DNA of 64,000 nt from Nocardioides lianchengensis (GCF_900101465.1 NZ_FMZM01000004.1:1-64000), one strand, 5' to 3'; positions 45,986-55,069 are shown, counted from the stretch's first letter. Made by a program: numbers and translations. The notes: generated by a model not told the origin, from the sequence alone.

Positions 45986-46078
45986 GTGAGTTTTATCGGC
46001 TAGCCGATAAAACTCACGCCGGGACGACAAAGGTTCATCGTCCCGGGAAGAGTTTCATCGGCTAGCCGATGAAACTCT
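45986..46078. terminator. Twin palindromes and central hairpin between convergent genes
   Basis: Two perfect palindromes, 45986-46017 and 46049-46078, share the 14-base core ATCGGCTAGCCGAT, and between them a nine-base-pair hairpin (46019-46046) has a ten-base loop. The block fills the gap between ppa and the convergent methyltransferase gene, so a two-way terminator is the simplest role. The right palindrome touches the methyltransferase stop codon. Confidence 0.7.
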
Positions 46079-46737
46079 CATCCGGCCCGCACGCCCCGGA
46101 AATAGGCCAGCGCGCCGCTGGTGCGGAGCGTGACGTCCTGGACGTCGAGGCGGGTCAGCCAGGCGATCAGCTGGTCGCCGGTGCAGCCCGGGCCGAGCAG
46201 ACCGGTGAGCCGGCCGACCCGGCGGGCCGGCTCGTAGCGCAGGCCGGTGTCGTTGAGGAACGCGCTGCCGGTGATCACCCCGCCGGGGCGCAGCACGCGG
46301 ACCAGCTCGGTGATCGCACGGGCGGGGTCCGGGAAGCAGTGCAGCCCGGTGAAGCTGACCACCAGGTCGTACGACGCGTCCGCGAACGGCAGGGCGCCGA
46401 CGTCGGCCTCCACCGTGGTGACGAGGCTTTCGACGCCGCGTCGTTCGGCCAGCCGGGCCGTCCGCGCCAGCATCGCGGGCGACAGGTCGGCGGCGACGTA
46501 CTCGACGCCCTGCGCAGGTCGCAGGGCCCGTACGGCGACCCCGCCGCCGCAGGGCACGTCGAGCACCCGGGCGCCGCGCGGCTGCACGCTGATCTCGCGG
46601 GCGGCGTCGTAGAGCAGGTCGAGGTCGCTGCCCATCGCCAGCCGCCAGGCCAGGCCGCCCGCGCGGGGGTGCTCGACGCTCCAGTCGTACGCCGCGGCGT
46701 AGACCGGGTCGTCGGACCACCCGCCGAGGAGACGCAT
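46078..46737 (-). CDS. class I SAM-dependent methyltransferase
   Basis: A 219-residue methyltransferase with motif I VLDVPCGGGVAVRAL near residue 58 (Pro replaces the usual Gly after Asp-Val), YVAADLSPAMLARTARLA, VEADVGALPFADASYDLVVSF and RVLRPGGVITGSAFLN. UbiE-like architecture; substrate unknown. It lies between a palindrome block and a dispersed repeat and shows no operon partner. Confidence 0.82.
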   Translation of the reverse strand: MRLLGGWSDDPVYAAAYDWSVEHPRAGGLAWRLAMGSDLDLLYDAAREISVQPRGARVLDVPCGGGVAVRALRPAQGVEYVAADLSPAMLARTARLAERRGVESLVTTVEADVGALPFADASYDLVVSFTGLHCFPDPARAITELVRVLRPGGVITGSAFLNDTGLRYEPARRVGRLTGLLGPGCTGDQLIAWLTRLDVQDVTLRTSGALAYFRGVRAG

Positions 46738-46759
46738 GCGTGGAGCCTACGGCGCCGAG

Positions 46760-46785
46760 GTCTCGACACGCCGGTCACGACCTCG
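46760..46785 (-). repeat. Dispersed hairpin repeat, copy 3 (tail part)
   Basis: On the minus strand this reads CGAGGTCGTGACCGGCGTG followed by TCGAGAC, the same tail as copies at 5160 and 10232. The left hairpin arm is degenerate here. It fills part of the gap between the methyltransferase start and the acyl-CoA oxidase stop. Confidence 0.55.
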
Positions 46786-46814
46786 CACCCTCGGTGGCGC
46801 GGCTCGCTCGACCG

Positions 46815-48851
46815 CTAGCCCAGCAGGGAGGGCGAGCGGAGCATCTCGGGCGGGACGGCGAACGCGTCGACGAGGTCGTCGGCCAGCGGCCGGACCTTGC
46901 GGCACAGGCTGCCGATCTCGCGGCTGATCGCCTTGGACCGGGCCACCGAGAGTCGGCCGTGCTCCATGAACCAGGCCCGGTCGGACTCGATGACGCCGAG
47001 CGCGTGGAGGTCGCAGAGCAGCCGGAGGGCGATCTTGTTCTCGCCGTCCGGCAGCGCCTCGACCTTGGCGACGAACGCCTCGAGCACCAGTCGCTCGACG
47101 TGGGCGCGGGCGGCGGCGATGACGTGGTCCTGGACCCGGGAGAACACCTCGCCGGGGTTCATCTTCTGGTCGATGCCGCGCTTGAGGCGGCGGGCGACGC
47201 CGGAGAGCATGTGCTCCTCGCGGAAGCGGAGCATCGCCAGCTGGTAGTCGCTGTCGAGGAGACCGGCCTCCTGGTCCCACTGGTCGCCGCCGGGCAGCAG
47301 GTCCTTGACCCGCTCCAGCAGCTTGTGGACGGCGGTCTTCTCGATGACGGTCTCGACCGCCAGGTTGGTGACGAAGCGGACCGTGCCGAGCTGGTCGAGG
47401 TCCTCGAAGTCGCTGGCGTAGTCGGTCAGCAGCCCCTTGGCGACCAGCTGCAGCAGGACGTGGTTGTCGCCCTCGAAGGTGGTGAAGACGTCGGTGTCGG
47501 CCTTCAGCGCGGCGAAGCGGTTCTCGGCCAGGTAGCCGGCCCCGCCGCACGCCTCGCGGCACTCCTGGATGGTGCGGGTGGCGTGCCAGGTGCCGAGCGC
47601 CTTGGTGCCGGCGGCCCGCGACTCCAGCTCGCGCTTGGCGTGCTCGCTGGTCTCGATCCCGGAGGTGACGTCGTGCAGCTGGCCCGCGACGACCTCCTGC
47701 GCGAAGTGCAGCGCGTAGGTGTCGGCGAGCAGCGGCAGCAGCCGGCGCTGGTGCAGGCCGTAGTCGAGGAGCAGCTCCTCCTCGTCCTCGCTGGTGGCCT
47801 CGAACTGGCGCCGCTTCAGGGCGTACTTGACGGCGATCGCGATGGCCACCTTGGCGGCGTTGATCCCGCCGCCACCGACGCAGACCCGACCCTGCACGAG
47901 GGTGCCGAGCATGGTGAAGAAGCGGCGGTTGGGGTTCTCGATCTCGCTCTCGTAGACGCCCGACGGGGTCACGTCGGCGAACCGGTTGAGCAGCGCGGTC
48001 CGCGGGATGCGGACGCCGTCGAACCAGATCCGGCCGTTGTCAACGCCGTTGAGGCCCATCTTCAGGCCGTCGTCCTCGATCCGGACGCCGGGCAGCGTGC
48101 CGCCGTCGCGGTCGCGGATCGGGACGACGAAGGCGTGCACGCCCTCGGACTTCCCGGCGACCTCGAGCTGGGCGAAGACGACCGCGATCTCGGCGTGCTT
48201 GGCGGCGTTGCCGATGTAGTCCTTGCGGGCGTCCTCGCGGGTCGTCGTCACGACGAACTCCTGGGTCGCCACGTCGTACGTCGCGACGGTGCCGAGGGCC
48301 TGCACGTTCGAGCCGTGCCCGGACTCGGTCATCGCGAAGCAGCCCATCAGCTTGCCGGTGATCAGGTCGGCGAGGTAGGCGTCGTGGTGCTCCTTGCTGC
48401 CGAGCTGGAGGATCGCGCCGCCGAACAGGCCGAACTGCACGCCCACCTTCACCAGCACCGAGAGGTCGCCGTAGGCCAGGGTCTCGAACGCGGCCACGGA
48501 GGCCCCGATGTCGCCGCCGCCGCCGTACTCCTCGGGGAAGCCCATGCCGGTCTGGCCGGTCGAGGCCATCTCGACCACGACGTCCTTGACCCGCTCGCGG
48601 AACTCGTCGCGGGTCATCTCCTCGGCGTCGGTGAGGATGCCGGCGTACTCGGCCAGGTTGGTGCGGACCAGGTTGCGGACCTCGGCGTACTTGCCGTCGA
48701 GCAGCGCCGTCAGCGCGGGTACGTCGATCGCCGGGCGGCGGTAGCCGGAGCGCTCCTCGACCTCGGCGTCGGTGTCCTGCTGGGGAGTCGCGGCCGGGGC
48801 GGTCGAGGGGAGGTCCTCGGCGGCGGTCGGCGGCACGGTCTCGGTCGACAT
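46815..48851 (-). CDS. acyl-CoA dehydrogenase/oxidase family flavoprotein
   Basis: A 678-residue protein of the acyl-CoA oxidase-like branch, larger than the ~380-residue dehydrogenases because of an extra C-terminal helical domain. FAD-binding strand motif CFAMTESGHGSNVQALGT lies at about residue 180; the catalytic-base region is ECREACGGAGYLAENRFA and TTFEGDNHVLLQLVAKG, where Glu of TFEGDN is typical of oxidases. It oxidises the alpha-beta bond of an acyl-CoA in beta-oxidation. ATG 48851 is chosen since TAACGT (minus strand, 48859-48864) ends seven bases before it. No fad neighbours are present. Confidence 0.88.
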   Translation of the reverse strand: MSTETVPPTAAEDLPSTAPAATPQQDTDAEVEERSGYRRPAIDVPALTALLDGKYAEVRNLVRTNLAEYAGILTDAEEMTRDEFRERVKDVVVEMASTGQTGMGFPEEYGGGGDIGASVAAFETLAYGDLSVLVKVGVQFGLFGGAILQLGSKEHHDAYLADLITGKLMGCFAMTESGHGSNVQALGTVATYDVATQEFVVTTTREDARKDYIGNAAKHAEIAVVFAQLEVAGKSEGVHAFVVPIRDRDGGTLPGVRIEDDGLKMGLNGVDNGRIWFDGVRIPRTALLNRFADVTPSGVYESEIENPNRRFFTMLGTLVQGRVCVGGGGINAAKVAIAIAVKYALKRRQFEATSEDEEELLLDYGLHQRRLLPLLADTYALHFAQEVVAGQLHDVTSGIETSEHAKRELESRAAGTKALGTWHATRTIQECREACGGAGYLAENRFAALKADTDVFTTFEGDNHVLLQLVAKGLLTDYASDFEDLDQLGTVRFVTNLAVETVIEKTAVHKLLERVKDLLPGGDQWDQEAGLLDSDYQLAMLRFREEHMLSGVARRLKRGIDQKMNPGEVFSRVQDHVIAAARAHVERLVLEAFVAKVEALPDGENKIALRLLCDLHALGVIESDRAWFMEHGRLSVARSKAISREIGSLCRKVRPLADDLVDAFAVPPEMLRSPSLLG

Positions 48852-48901
48852 GCCCTCCACGTTACCCACGGGTCACGGGGGCCAGACGTGCCGAGGATCG
48901 C

Positions 48902-48934
48902 GGTCTGGACCGTCCGGCGGGGGCCTGCCAGACC
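48902..48934 (-). terminator. Hairpin directly after the NlpC/P60 gene
   Basis: GGTCTGG (48902-48908) and CCAGACC (48928-48934) form a seven-base stem with a GC-rich 19-base loop, beginning at the base after the stop codon. Confidence 0.45.
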
Positions 48935-50248
48935 TCAGGGACGGGCGAAGAAGTTCGGCGGGATCCAGTAGTACATCGACTCCTCCGTGACCGGCTTGCC
49001 GGTGCGCGGGGCGTGGATGATCTTGCCGTCGCCCGCGTAGAGCGCGACGTGGTAGATCGACGACGGGCTGCTGGAGTCGCCCCAGAAGACCAGGTCGCCG
49101 GGGCGCAGGTCGGAGGAGCTGATCGGGGTCGACTGCTCGTACTGCGCGACGGAGTAGTGGGGCAGGCTCTTGCCGGCCGCGGCCCAGGCGCCGGCGGTCA
49201 GGCCGGAGCAGTCCCAGGCGTCCGGGCCGGACGCGGCCCAGCGGTAGGGCTCGCCGAGCTGGGCCCGGGCGAAGGCCAGGACGGCCGGTACGCCGGCGCT
49301 CGGGGCGGGTGCGTCCGCGGGCTCCTCGACGGGCGGCGCCTCCGCAGGCTCGGTGTCGTCGGAGTCCTCGGTGTCGTCGGCCTCCTGCGCCGCCGCGGCC
49401 TCGGCGGCCTGGTTCGCCGCAGCCTGGGCCGCCGCTCGACGGGCCTGCTGACGGGCCTGCTGACGGGCCTGGCGCTCGGCGGCGGCCGCCGCGGCCTGCC
49501 GGGCCTGCTCCTCGAGGCCGGCCTGGCGGCGCGTGGCGAGCGAGACGCTGACGTGCTGGAGGCGGGCCAGGTCGGCGACCAGACGGGTCTTCTCGGCGGC
49601 GACCGCGGCCGCCTCGGCGTCGGCGCGCGCCGCGGCCGACGTGGCCGCGTCCCGGGCCGCGCGGGCGTCCCGCTCGGCCCGATCGGCCTCGGTGCGGGCA
49701 TCCTCGGCCTTGTCGGCGGCGATGTCGGCCAGGACGGTGCCGGCGCGCAGCTCGTCGTACCGCTCGTCGAGGGCGGTCTGGCCGGCGCGGAGGGTGCTGG
49801 CGGTCTCGAGCGCGGAGCCGATGCCGTCGGCGTCGGTGAGCGCGGCCAGGGCGGCGAGCTGCGGGGTCTGCTGGTAGCCGGAGACGACGAGGTCGGCGTA
49901 GACGTCGCGGAGCTCCTCCTGCGCGGCGGCCGCCTCCGTGGAGCGGACCTGGGCGGCGTCGGCCGCCTTGCGCGCCTGGTCGGCCCGCCAGCGGGCCCCG
50001 TTGTAGGCCTCGGCGGCCCGGGCGGCGGTGACCGCGGCGGCCTCCAGTCGCGAGCTGGCGACCGCGAGCCGGGCCTGGACCTCGGCGACCGAGCCGGCGG
50101 CGGTGCGGGCAGCGCCCTCGGCCTGCTCGACCTCGGCCTGGGTCGGCACGTCGGTCGTCTCGTCGGCGGCGGCGATGCCGAGGCCGGCCGCTCCGGTGAG
50201 CAGGGCGATGGCGAGCGTGAGCCCGGCGACGGTCCCGATGCGGCGCAC
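48935..50248 (-). CDS. secreted NlpC/P60 peptidoglycan hydrolase with coiled coil (RipA-like)
   Basis: A 437-residue exported protein. A signal peptide ends around AAADE (residue 28). A long Ala-rich coiled coil (about 35-290) includes an ARQQARQQARR stretch, followed by an acidic Thr/Pro linker and a C-terminal NlpC/P60 domain (about 325-437). The catalytic Cys is in DAWDCSGLTAGAWAAAGK, and the His is in SSIYHVALYAGDGKIIHAP. It cleaves peptide stems in the wall; the coiled coil may hold it inactive, as in RipA. GTG 50248 has GAGGGG six bases upstream. Confidence 0.9.
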   Translation of the reverse strand: MRRIGTVAGLTLAIALLTGAAGLGIAAADETTDVPTQAEVEQAEGAARTAAGSVAEVQARLAVASSRLEAAAVTAARAAEAYNGARWRADQARKAADAAQVRSTEAAAAQEELRDVYADLVVSGYQQTPQLAALAALTDADGIGSALETASTLRAGQTALDERYDELRAGTVLADIAADKAEDARTEADRAERDARAARDAATSAAARADAEAAAVAAEKTRLVADLARLQHVSVSLATRRQAGLEEQARQAAAAAAERQARQQARQQARRAAAQAAANQAAEAAAAQEADDTEDSDDTEPAEAPPVEEPADAPAPSAGVPAVLAFARAQLGEPYRWAASGPDAWDCSGLTAGAWAAAGKSLPHYSVAQYEQSTPISSSDLRPGDLVFWGDSSSPSSIYHVALYAGDGKIIHAPRTGKPVTEESMYYWIPPNFFARP

Positions 50249-50285
50249 GGCGGGCCCCTCTCTGGCTGCGGTCAGGTCGTGGAAA

Positions 50286-50332
50286 GGCCCCGGGAGTCGA
50301 TGTCGCCACCCGGGGCCAGGACCGTCACGCTA
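50286..50332 (-). promoter_or_regulatory. Promoter and 5' hairpin leader of the NlpC/P60 gene
   Basis: On the minus strand TAGCGT (50327-50332), itself within TCACTAGCGTGA, looks like a -10 element. A perfect nine-base stem (50286-50294 with 50309-50317) then begins within a few bases of the predicted transcription start. About 35 bases follow to the GTG. The leader could influence mRNA stability or be a small-molecule sensor, but it lacks the sequence signature of the c-di-AMP riboswitch. Confidence 0.4.
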
Positions 50333-50399
50333 GTGAACTTTCGTCACATCCGCCACAATTTCCCCAACTTTCTCAGATTTCGCGGCGTGTCGCCTTGAA

Positions 50400-50417
50400 A
50401 ACTACAACGGTGTAGTT
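50400..50417 (-). terminator. Terminator-like hairpin with T-run after the PAP2 gene
   Basis: AACTACA and TGTAGTT form a seven-base stem with a four-base loop, followed on the minus strand by TTTTC. It is 126 bases beyond the PAP2 stop and before the NlpC promoter. Confidence 0.45.
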
Positions 50418-50542
50418 CTCTTCAGAACGACGCCATCCCGGCCGATGGCAGGGGTCGACGGCCACCGGCCCCACCCGGAATCGTCCCCGGGGCGGTGTCG
50501 GTGGCCGTCGTCGTACGACGGGTCCGCGCAGCAGGCGGTCGG

Positions 50543-51583
50543 TCAGTCGCGGCCGACGGGGACGGCCGAGGTGGTCGTCGTCGGGTGCGAGGCCAGGCCG
50601 CCGCGATCGAACTTCTGCCCCGTGGCCAGACCGGCCAGGTAGAACGAGACCAGGGCGATGAGGATGCCGGCGAGGTCGTCGGCGACGTAGTGCCAGCCGA
50701 AGTAGAGGGTCGCGGCGATGGTCAGCGCGAAGTTGACCCAGCACACCCAGCGGGCGACCCGGTTGCGGATCGTGAACTGCACCATCAGCGCGAGCAGCAG
50801 GGTGATCGCGGTGTGCAGGCTGGCGAAGCCCGCGACCGTCTGCATGCCGTCGAGGCCGACCAGGACCGGCTGCCGGTCGTTGACCAGGCTGTCCATCAAC
50901 GCGGACGTCGGAGTGTTGGCGAGCGGCTCGTAGAGCCAGTTGTACTCGAGCCCGGGACCGATGGTCGGCAGGGCGTAGTAGGACAGGGTCCCGAGCGACC
51001 AGGCGATGCACTGGGCGGTCACGAACCAGTATCCGAAGGAGAGGTTGCGCGACCAGACCAGCCAGGCGGTGACGCCGAGCGGCACCATCGGCAGGAACCA
51101 CAGGTAGATGTAGGACAGCACGTGCGCGGTGATGGTGGTGCCGAGCACGGTCTGCAGCACGACGCCCGGCTCGTTGCCGAAGAAGAGCACCTTGTCGAGC
51201 AGGTGCAGCTCGCGGTCGTACATCGCGCTGTGCACGTCGGGCAGGAACGACTTGAGGTTCCGGTAGCTGACGTAGGTGATGTAGAAGCAGATGATGCCGA
51301 GCGCGACCAGGGTGATCCGCTCGCGGTTCCAGTGGGTCCGCAGCCGGTCGCGGACGACCCCGGGGATCGCCTTCGGCTTCAGCTTGGCCTTCCACACGAT
51401 CCGCGGCAGCAGGTCGAGGAGCAGCGCACCGGTCAGCAGCAGCGGGAGCCGGATGTACGACGGGCCGAGGAAGCTGCCCTCGGGATCGCCGAGCGGCTTG
51501 TCGAGGATGACGGCGGTGATGATCGCCCAGAGGCCCATGGCCGCCGCGATGCCGATCATGAGGACGTAGGCGCGGCGATACAC
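50543..51583 (-). CDS. PAP2-family inositol-phosphotransferase-like membrane protein
   Basis: A 346-residue integral membrane protein with about seven to eight helices. The C-terminal part carries PAP2-like motifs: VAGFASLHTAITLLL (S-x2-H) near residue 255 and YFGWHYVADDLAGI with His and Asp near 300, as in AUR1/inositol phosphorylceramide synthase-like proteins of actinobacteria. Such enzymes transfer a phospho-group between membrane lipids. The substrate is not determined. The GTG start has TACACT (minus strand, 51591-51596) seven bases upstream and lies five bases from the thiQ stop, so it may also be read through from the thiamine operon. Confidence 0.72.
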   Translation of the reverse strand: MYRRAYVLMIGIAAAMGLWAIITAVILDKPLGDPEGSFLGPSYIRLPLLLTGALLLDLLPRIVWKAKLKPKAIPGVVRDRLRTHWNRERITLVALGIICFYITYVSYRNLKSFLPDVHSAMYDRELHLLDKVLFFGNEPGVVLQTVLGTTITAHVLSYIYLWFLPMVPLGVTAWLVWSRNLSFGYWFVTAQCIAWSLGTLSYYALPTIGPGLEYNWLYEPLANTPTSALMDSLVNDRQPVLVGLDGMQTVAGFASLHTAITLLLALMVQFTIRNRVARWVCWVNFALTIAATLYFGWHYVADDLAGILIALVSFYLAGLATGQKFDRGGLASHPTTTTSAVPVGRD

Positions 51584-51588
51584 GGAGG

Positions 51589-52599
51589 TCAGTGTAAGGA
51601 CTGTTCCCCACCGACGCCCGTTCGCAGGACTGCGAGGCGGGACACATCCACGTCCAGGCGGACGCTCTCCCCCACCGCCGGGTGGTGGTCGAGGTCGGCG
51701 ACGGCGTCCACCTCGCCGACCCCGGCGACGTCCACCACGAGGCGCACCTGCTCCGGCGTGGCCCGCGCGGAGCGCACGGTGCCGGTGAGCGGACCGGTCG
51801 CCGCCACGCTCAGCGCGGAGCGCCGTACGGCGACCGCGGGGGCCGTCGGTCGACCTGCGGCGGCCAGCGCGGCGGTGGCCGCCGGGCCGGTCAGCACCCG
51901 GGCGTAGCCGAGGAAGAGCGCGGTCGCGGGGTCGGCCGGCGCGCGCCAGACCGCGGCGATCTCGCCCTCCTGCACCAGCGCGCCGTCGCGCATCACCGCG
52001 AGCCGGTCGGCGACGGTGAAGGCCTCCTCGTGGTCGTGGGTGACCATCAGCGCGGTGGTGCCGGCGGCGCGCAGGATCTGGCGCAGATCGCCGGCGAGCC
52101 GCTCGCGCAGGCCGGCGTCGAGGGCGGACAGCGGCTCGTCGAGCAGCAGCAGCCGCGGCTCGACGGCCAGGGCCCGGGCCAGGGCGACCCGCTGCCGCTC
52201 GCCGCCGGAGAGGGTCGCGGGCAGGCGGTCGGCGTACCCGGTGAGGCCGACCAGCTCCAGGAGCTCGGCGACCCGGGCGGCGCTGCCCCGGACGCGCCGC
52301 AGCCGCAGCGCGTAGCCGACGTTGCGGCCGACGGTGAGGTGCGGGAAGAGCTGACCGTCCTGGAACATCAGCGCGAACCCGCGCTTGTGCGTCGGCACCC
52401 GGGCCAGGTCCTGGCCGTCCCAGGCGATCCGCCCGGCGCTCGCGGGCTCCAGGCCGGCGACGGCGCGCAGCAGCGTGGACTTGCCGCTCCCGGACGGCCC
52501 GAGGACGGCGAGCACCCCGCCGTCGGGCAGGGCGAGGGAGACGTTGCGGACGGCGGGCACGCCGTCGTAGGCGACCGAGACGCCGGTGAGCTCAAGCAC
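51589..52599 (-). CDS. thiQ: thiamine ABC transporter ATP-binding protein
   Basis: A 336-residue ATPase. Walker A LGPSGSGKSTLLRAVAGL near residue 35, the Q-loop FQDGQLFPHLTVGRNV, signature LSGGERQRVALARALA, Walker B LLLLDEPLSALD and switch MVTHDHEEA. A C-terminal TOBE-like region of ~100 residues follows. The thiamine assignment rests on the operon: a TPP riboswitch, a ThiB-like binding protein and a ThiP-like permease upstream. The GTG at 52599 overlaps the stop of the homocysteine methyltransferase gene by eight bases. Confidence 0.85.
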   Translation of the reverse strand: MLELTGVSVAYDGVPAVRNVSLALPDGGVLAVLGPSGSGKSTLLRAVAGLEPASAGRIAWDGQDLARVPTHKRGFALMFQDGQLFPHLTVGRNVGYALRLRRVRGSAARVAELLELVGLTGYADRLPATLSGGERQRVALARALAVEPRLLLLDEPLSALDAGLRERLAGDLRQILRAAGTTALMVTHDHEEAFTVADRLAVMRDGALVQEGEIAAVWRAPADPATALFLGYARVLTGPAATAALAAAGRPTAPAVAVRRSALSVAATGPLTGTVRSARATPEQVRLVVDVAGVGEVDAVADLDHHPAVGESVRLDVDVSRLAVLRTGVGGEQSLH

Positions 52600-53428
52600 C
52601 GGCGGCCAGCCCGTCGGCGAGGGCGCGGATGTCGGCCGGGCCGACCCGGCAGCACCCTCCGACGTACGACGCCCCCGCGGCGACCCAGGCCCGCGCCAGC
52701 TCGAGCGGCACCCCGCCGGCGCCGACCCAGGCGCGCGCGACCGGGTCCCAGTCCTCGCCGCGGTTGGGGTACGCGACCGCGGGCAACCCGGTGGCGGCGA
52801 CCGCTGCCTCGACCGCCCCCAGCACGTCGGCCGGGCGGGCGCAGTTGACGCCGGCGGCGACCAGGACCCGGCTGCCGGCGAGCACGCCGTACGCCTCGGC
52901 GAGCGGCTGGCCGGCGCGGGTGCGGTCGCCGTCGACGCTGTAGGAGAACCAGGCGGGCAGGCCCGCGTCCTCCAGCAGCGGCATCAGCACCTCGGCCTCC
53001 TCGGCGTCCGGGACGGTCTCGACGGCCAGCAGGTCGGGCTCCGCCTCGACGAGGGCCGCGACCCGGCGCGCGTGGAAGTCGCGGAGGGTGGCGGTGGGGA
53101 CGCCGTAGCGGCCGCGGTACTCGGAGCCGTCGGCGAGCGAGGCGCCGTACGGGCCGACGGAGGCGGCGACCAGCAGGCCCTCCTCGTCGCGCTCGTCGCG
53201 CACCGCCCGGGCGAGCCGGACGCTGCGGCCGAGCAGGTCGTCCGGCGCCTGGTAGCTCGCGGTGGTGGCCACGGTCGCGCCCGCGTCGTAGTAGGCGCGG
53301 TGCACCGCGGCGATCTCGCCGGGAGCGTCGACCAGCACGCGGGCGGTCCACAGGTCGGAGGAGAGGTCGTGGCCGCGGTCCTCCAACGCGTTGGAGAGGC
53401 CGCCGTCGAGGATGGTGGTGGTGCTCAT
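52592..53428 (-). CDS. mmuM: homocysteine S-methyltransferase family protein
   Basis: A 278-residue zinc methyltransferase with TILDGGLSNALEDRG at the N-terminus, TTASYQAP, VAASVGPYGASLADGSEY, ETVPDAEEAEVL, and the zinc cysteines in AAGVNCARP and SYVGGCCRVGP. MmuM-type enzymes methylate homocysteine with S-methylmethionine or SAM, giving methionine. It lies between thiP and thiQ with overlaps of one and eight bases, so it is part of the riboswitch-controlled mRNA. Why a methionine enzyme is placed in a thiamine import operon is unexplained. Confidence 0.85.
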   Translation of the reverse strand: MSTTTILDGGLSNALEDRGHDLSSDLWTARVLVDAPGEIAAVHRAYYDAGATVATTASYQAPDDLLGRSVRLARAVRDERDEEGLLVAASVGPYGASLADGSEYRGRYGVPTATLRDFHARRVAALVEAEPDLLAVETVPDAEEAEVLMPLLEDAGLPAWFSYSVDGDRTRAGQPLAEAYGVLAGSRVLVAAGVNCARPADVLGAVEAAVAATGLPAVAYPNRGEDWDPVARAWVGAGGVPLELARAWVAAGASYVGGCCRVGPADIRALADGLAAGA

Positions 53429-55068
53429 CAGAAGGCTCCTACGGAGGGCACCCGGAGCCGCTCGACGAGCAGCATCACGAGCGCGGTGGTGGCGGCGAGG
53501 ACGACGGAGGCGGCGAGGGCCATGCCGTAGTTCATCGCACCCGGGTGGCCGATCAGCCGGAAGATCACGATCGGGACGGTCGGCCGGTCGTCGCGGGCGA
53601 GGAACGACGTCGCACCGAACTCCCCCAGCGAGACGGCGAAGGCGAAGCCGGCGGCCGCGAGCAGCGGCTTCCAGATCACCGGCAGGTCGACGGTGAGCGC
53701 CGTGCGCAGCGGTCCGGCGCCGAGCGAGGCGGCGGCCTGGCGCTGCCGGTCGTCGATGCCCTGCAGGACCGGCACCAGGGTGCGGACCACCAGCGGGAGC
53801 GCCACCAGCGCCTGGGCCACCGGCACCAGCAGGGCCGAGTCGCGCAGGTCGAGCGGCGGCCGGTCCAGGGTGATCAGGAAGCCGAAGCCGACGGTCACCG
53901 CGGAGACCCCCAGCGGCAGCATGAAGAAGCCGTCGAGGGCCGCGCGCACCCGCCGCTCGCCCCGCGAGCGCGACCGGCGGGTGACCACGACGCCGACCAG
54001 CAGGCCCAGCAGCAGCGACATCCAGGTCGCGTCGACCGCCGTACGGAGGGAGAAGGCCAGCGCCTCCGTCACCGGGACGAGCAGCGCCTGCTGGTCGCCG
54101 GTGCCGCCCAAGGCGCGGTAGTTGCCGAGGCTCCACTCGCCTTCGACCTGCAGCGAGCCGGCGACGAGGGTGAGCACCGGGACCCCGACGAAGAGCAGGA
54201 GGAGGACGGTCGCCCCCAGCACGGGTACGTCGACCAGCCGCGGCCGGCGCGGCCGCGCCACCACCCGGGACACCCCCGGGTCGGCGACCGCCCGGAGCCG
54301 GCCCGCGACCGCCAGCAGCACGCTGACCACCACCAGCTGCAGGATCGACAGCGCGGCCGCCGCCTGCAGGTCGAGCAGGTTGGTGGTGAGCAGGTAGATC
54401 TCGGTCTCCACCGTCGCGTAGCGCAGCCCGCCCAGGGTCAGCACCACCCCGAAGCCGGCGGCGCAGAACAGGAACACCACGCTCGCCGCCGAGACGATCG
54501 CCGGCCGCAGCGCCGGGATGGTGACCGTCCGGAAGACCTGCACCGGGCTCGCGCCGAGCGCGGCCGCCGCCTCCGCCGGCCGCTGGTCCAGCGACTCCCA
54601 CGCCGACCCGACGACCCGGATCACCACCGAGACGTTGAAGAAGGCCAGGCCCAGGATCACGGCCACCGGCGTGCCGTCCAGGCCGAGGGAGCCGAGCGGC
54701 CCCGACTCCCCCAGCAGCTGCTTGAACGCCACCCCCACGACCACGGTCGGCAGCACGAACGGCACCAGCAGCACCGCCCGCAGCACCCGCCGCAGCGGGA
54801 ACGCCAGCCGGTGCAGCGCGTACGCCGCCGGCAGCCCGAGCGCCAGCGACAGCACGGTCGCGGACGCGGCGAACCAGGCCGTGTTGCCCAGCACCCGTCG
54901 TACCCGGGGGCGGGTGAGCACCTCGGCCACGGCCCCCGGGTCGAAGGCGCCGTCGGGCCACAGGCCGCGGGCGAGCATCCCGCCGACCGGCAGCACGAAG
55001 AACACGCCGAGCACCAGCACCGGCCCGAGGGCCAGCGCCAGCAGTCCCGCGGCGCGTCTGAGGGTCAT
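53428..55068 (-). CDS. thiP: thiamine ABC transporter permease
   Basis: A 546-residue permease made of two fused transport domains with about 12 helices, as in ThiP and iron permeases of the FbpB type. Each half has an EAA loop: EAAAALGASPVQVFRTVTIP near residue 165 and QAAASLGAGPLRTALTVDLP near 435. It forms the channel between ThiB and ThiQ. Its start is two bases from the thiB stop and its stop overlaps the mmuM start. Confidence 0.88.
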   Translation of the reverse strand: MTLRRAAGLLALALGPVLVLGVFFVLPVGGMLARGLWPDGAFDPGAVAEVLTRPRVRRVLGNTAWFAASATVLSLALGLPAAYALHRLAFPLRRVLRAVLLVPFVLPTVVVGVAFKQLLGESGPLGSLGLDGTPVAVILGLAFFNVSVVIRVVGSAWESLDQRPAEAAAALGASPVQVFRTVTIPALRPAIVSAASVVFLFCAAGFGVVLTLGGLRYATVETEIYLLTTNLLDLQAAAALSILQLVVVSVLLAVAGRLRAVADPGVSRVVARPRRPRLVDVPVLGATVLLLLFVGVPVLTLVAGSLQVEGEWSLGNYRALGGTGDQQALLVPVTEALAFSLRTAVDATWMSLLLGLLVGVVVTRRSRSRGERRVRAALDGFFMLPLGVSAVTVGFGFLITLDRPPLDLRDSALLVPVAQALVALPLVVRTLVPVLQGIDDRQRQAAASLGAGPLRTALTVDLPVIWKPLLAAAGFAFAVSLGEFGATSFLARDDRPTVPIVIFRLIGHPGAMNYGMALAASVVLAATTALVMLLVERLRVPSVGAF

Positions 55069-55069
55069 G

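Noticed and set aside
50249..50399. c-di-AMP (ydaO/yuaA) riboswitch before the NlpC/P60 gene
   Set aside because: The expected conserved GGGGAACC-type blocks were not found; only a simple hairpin is present.
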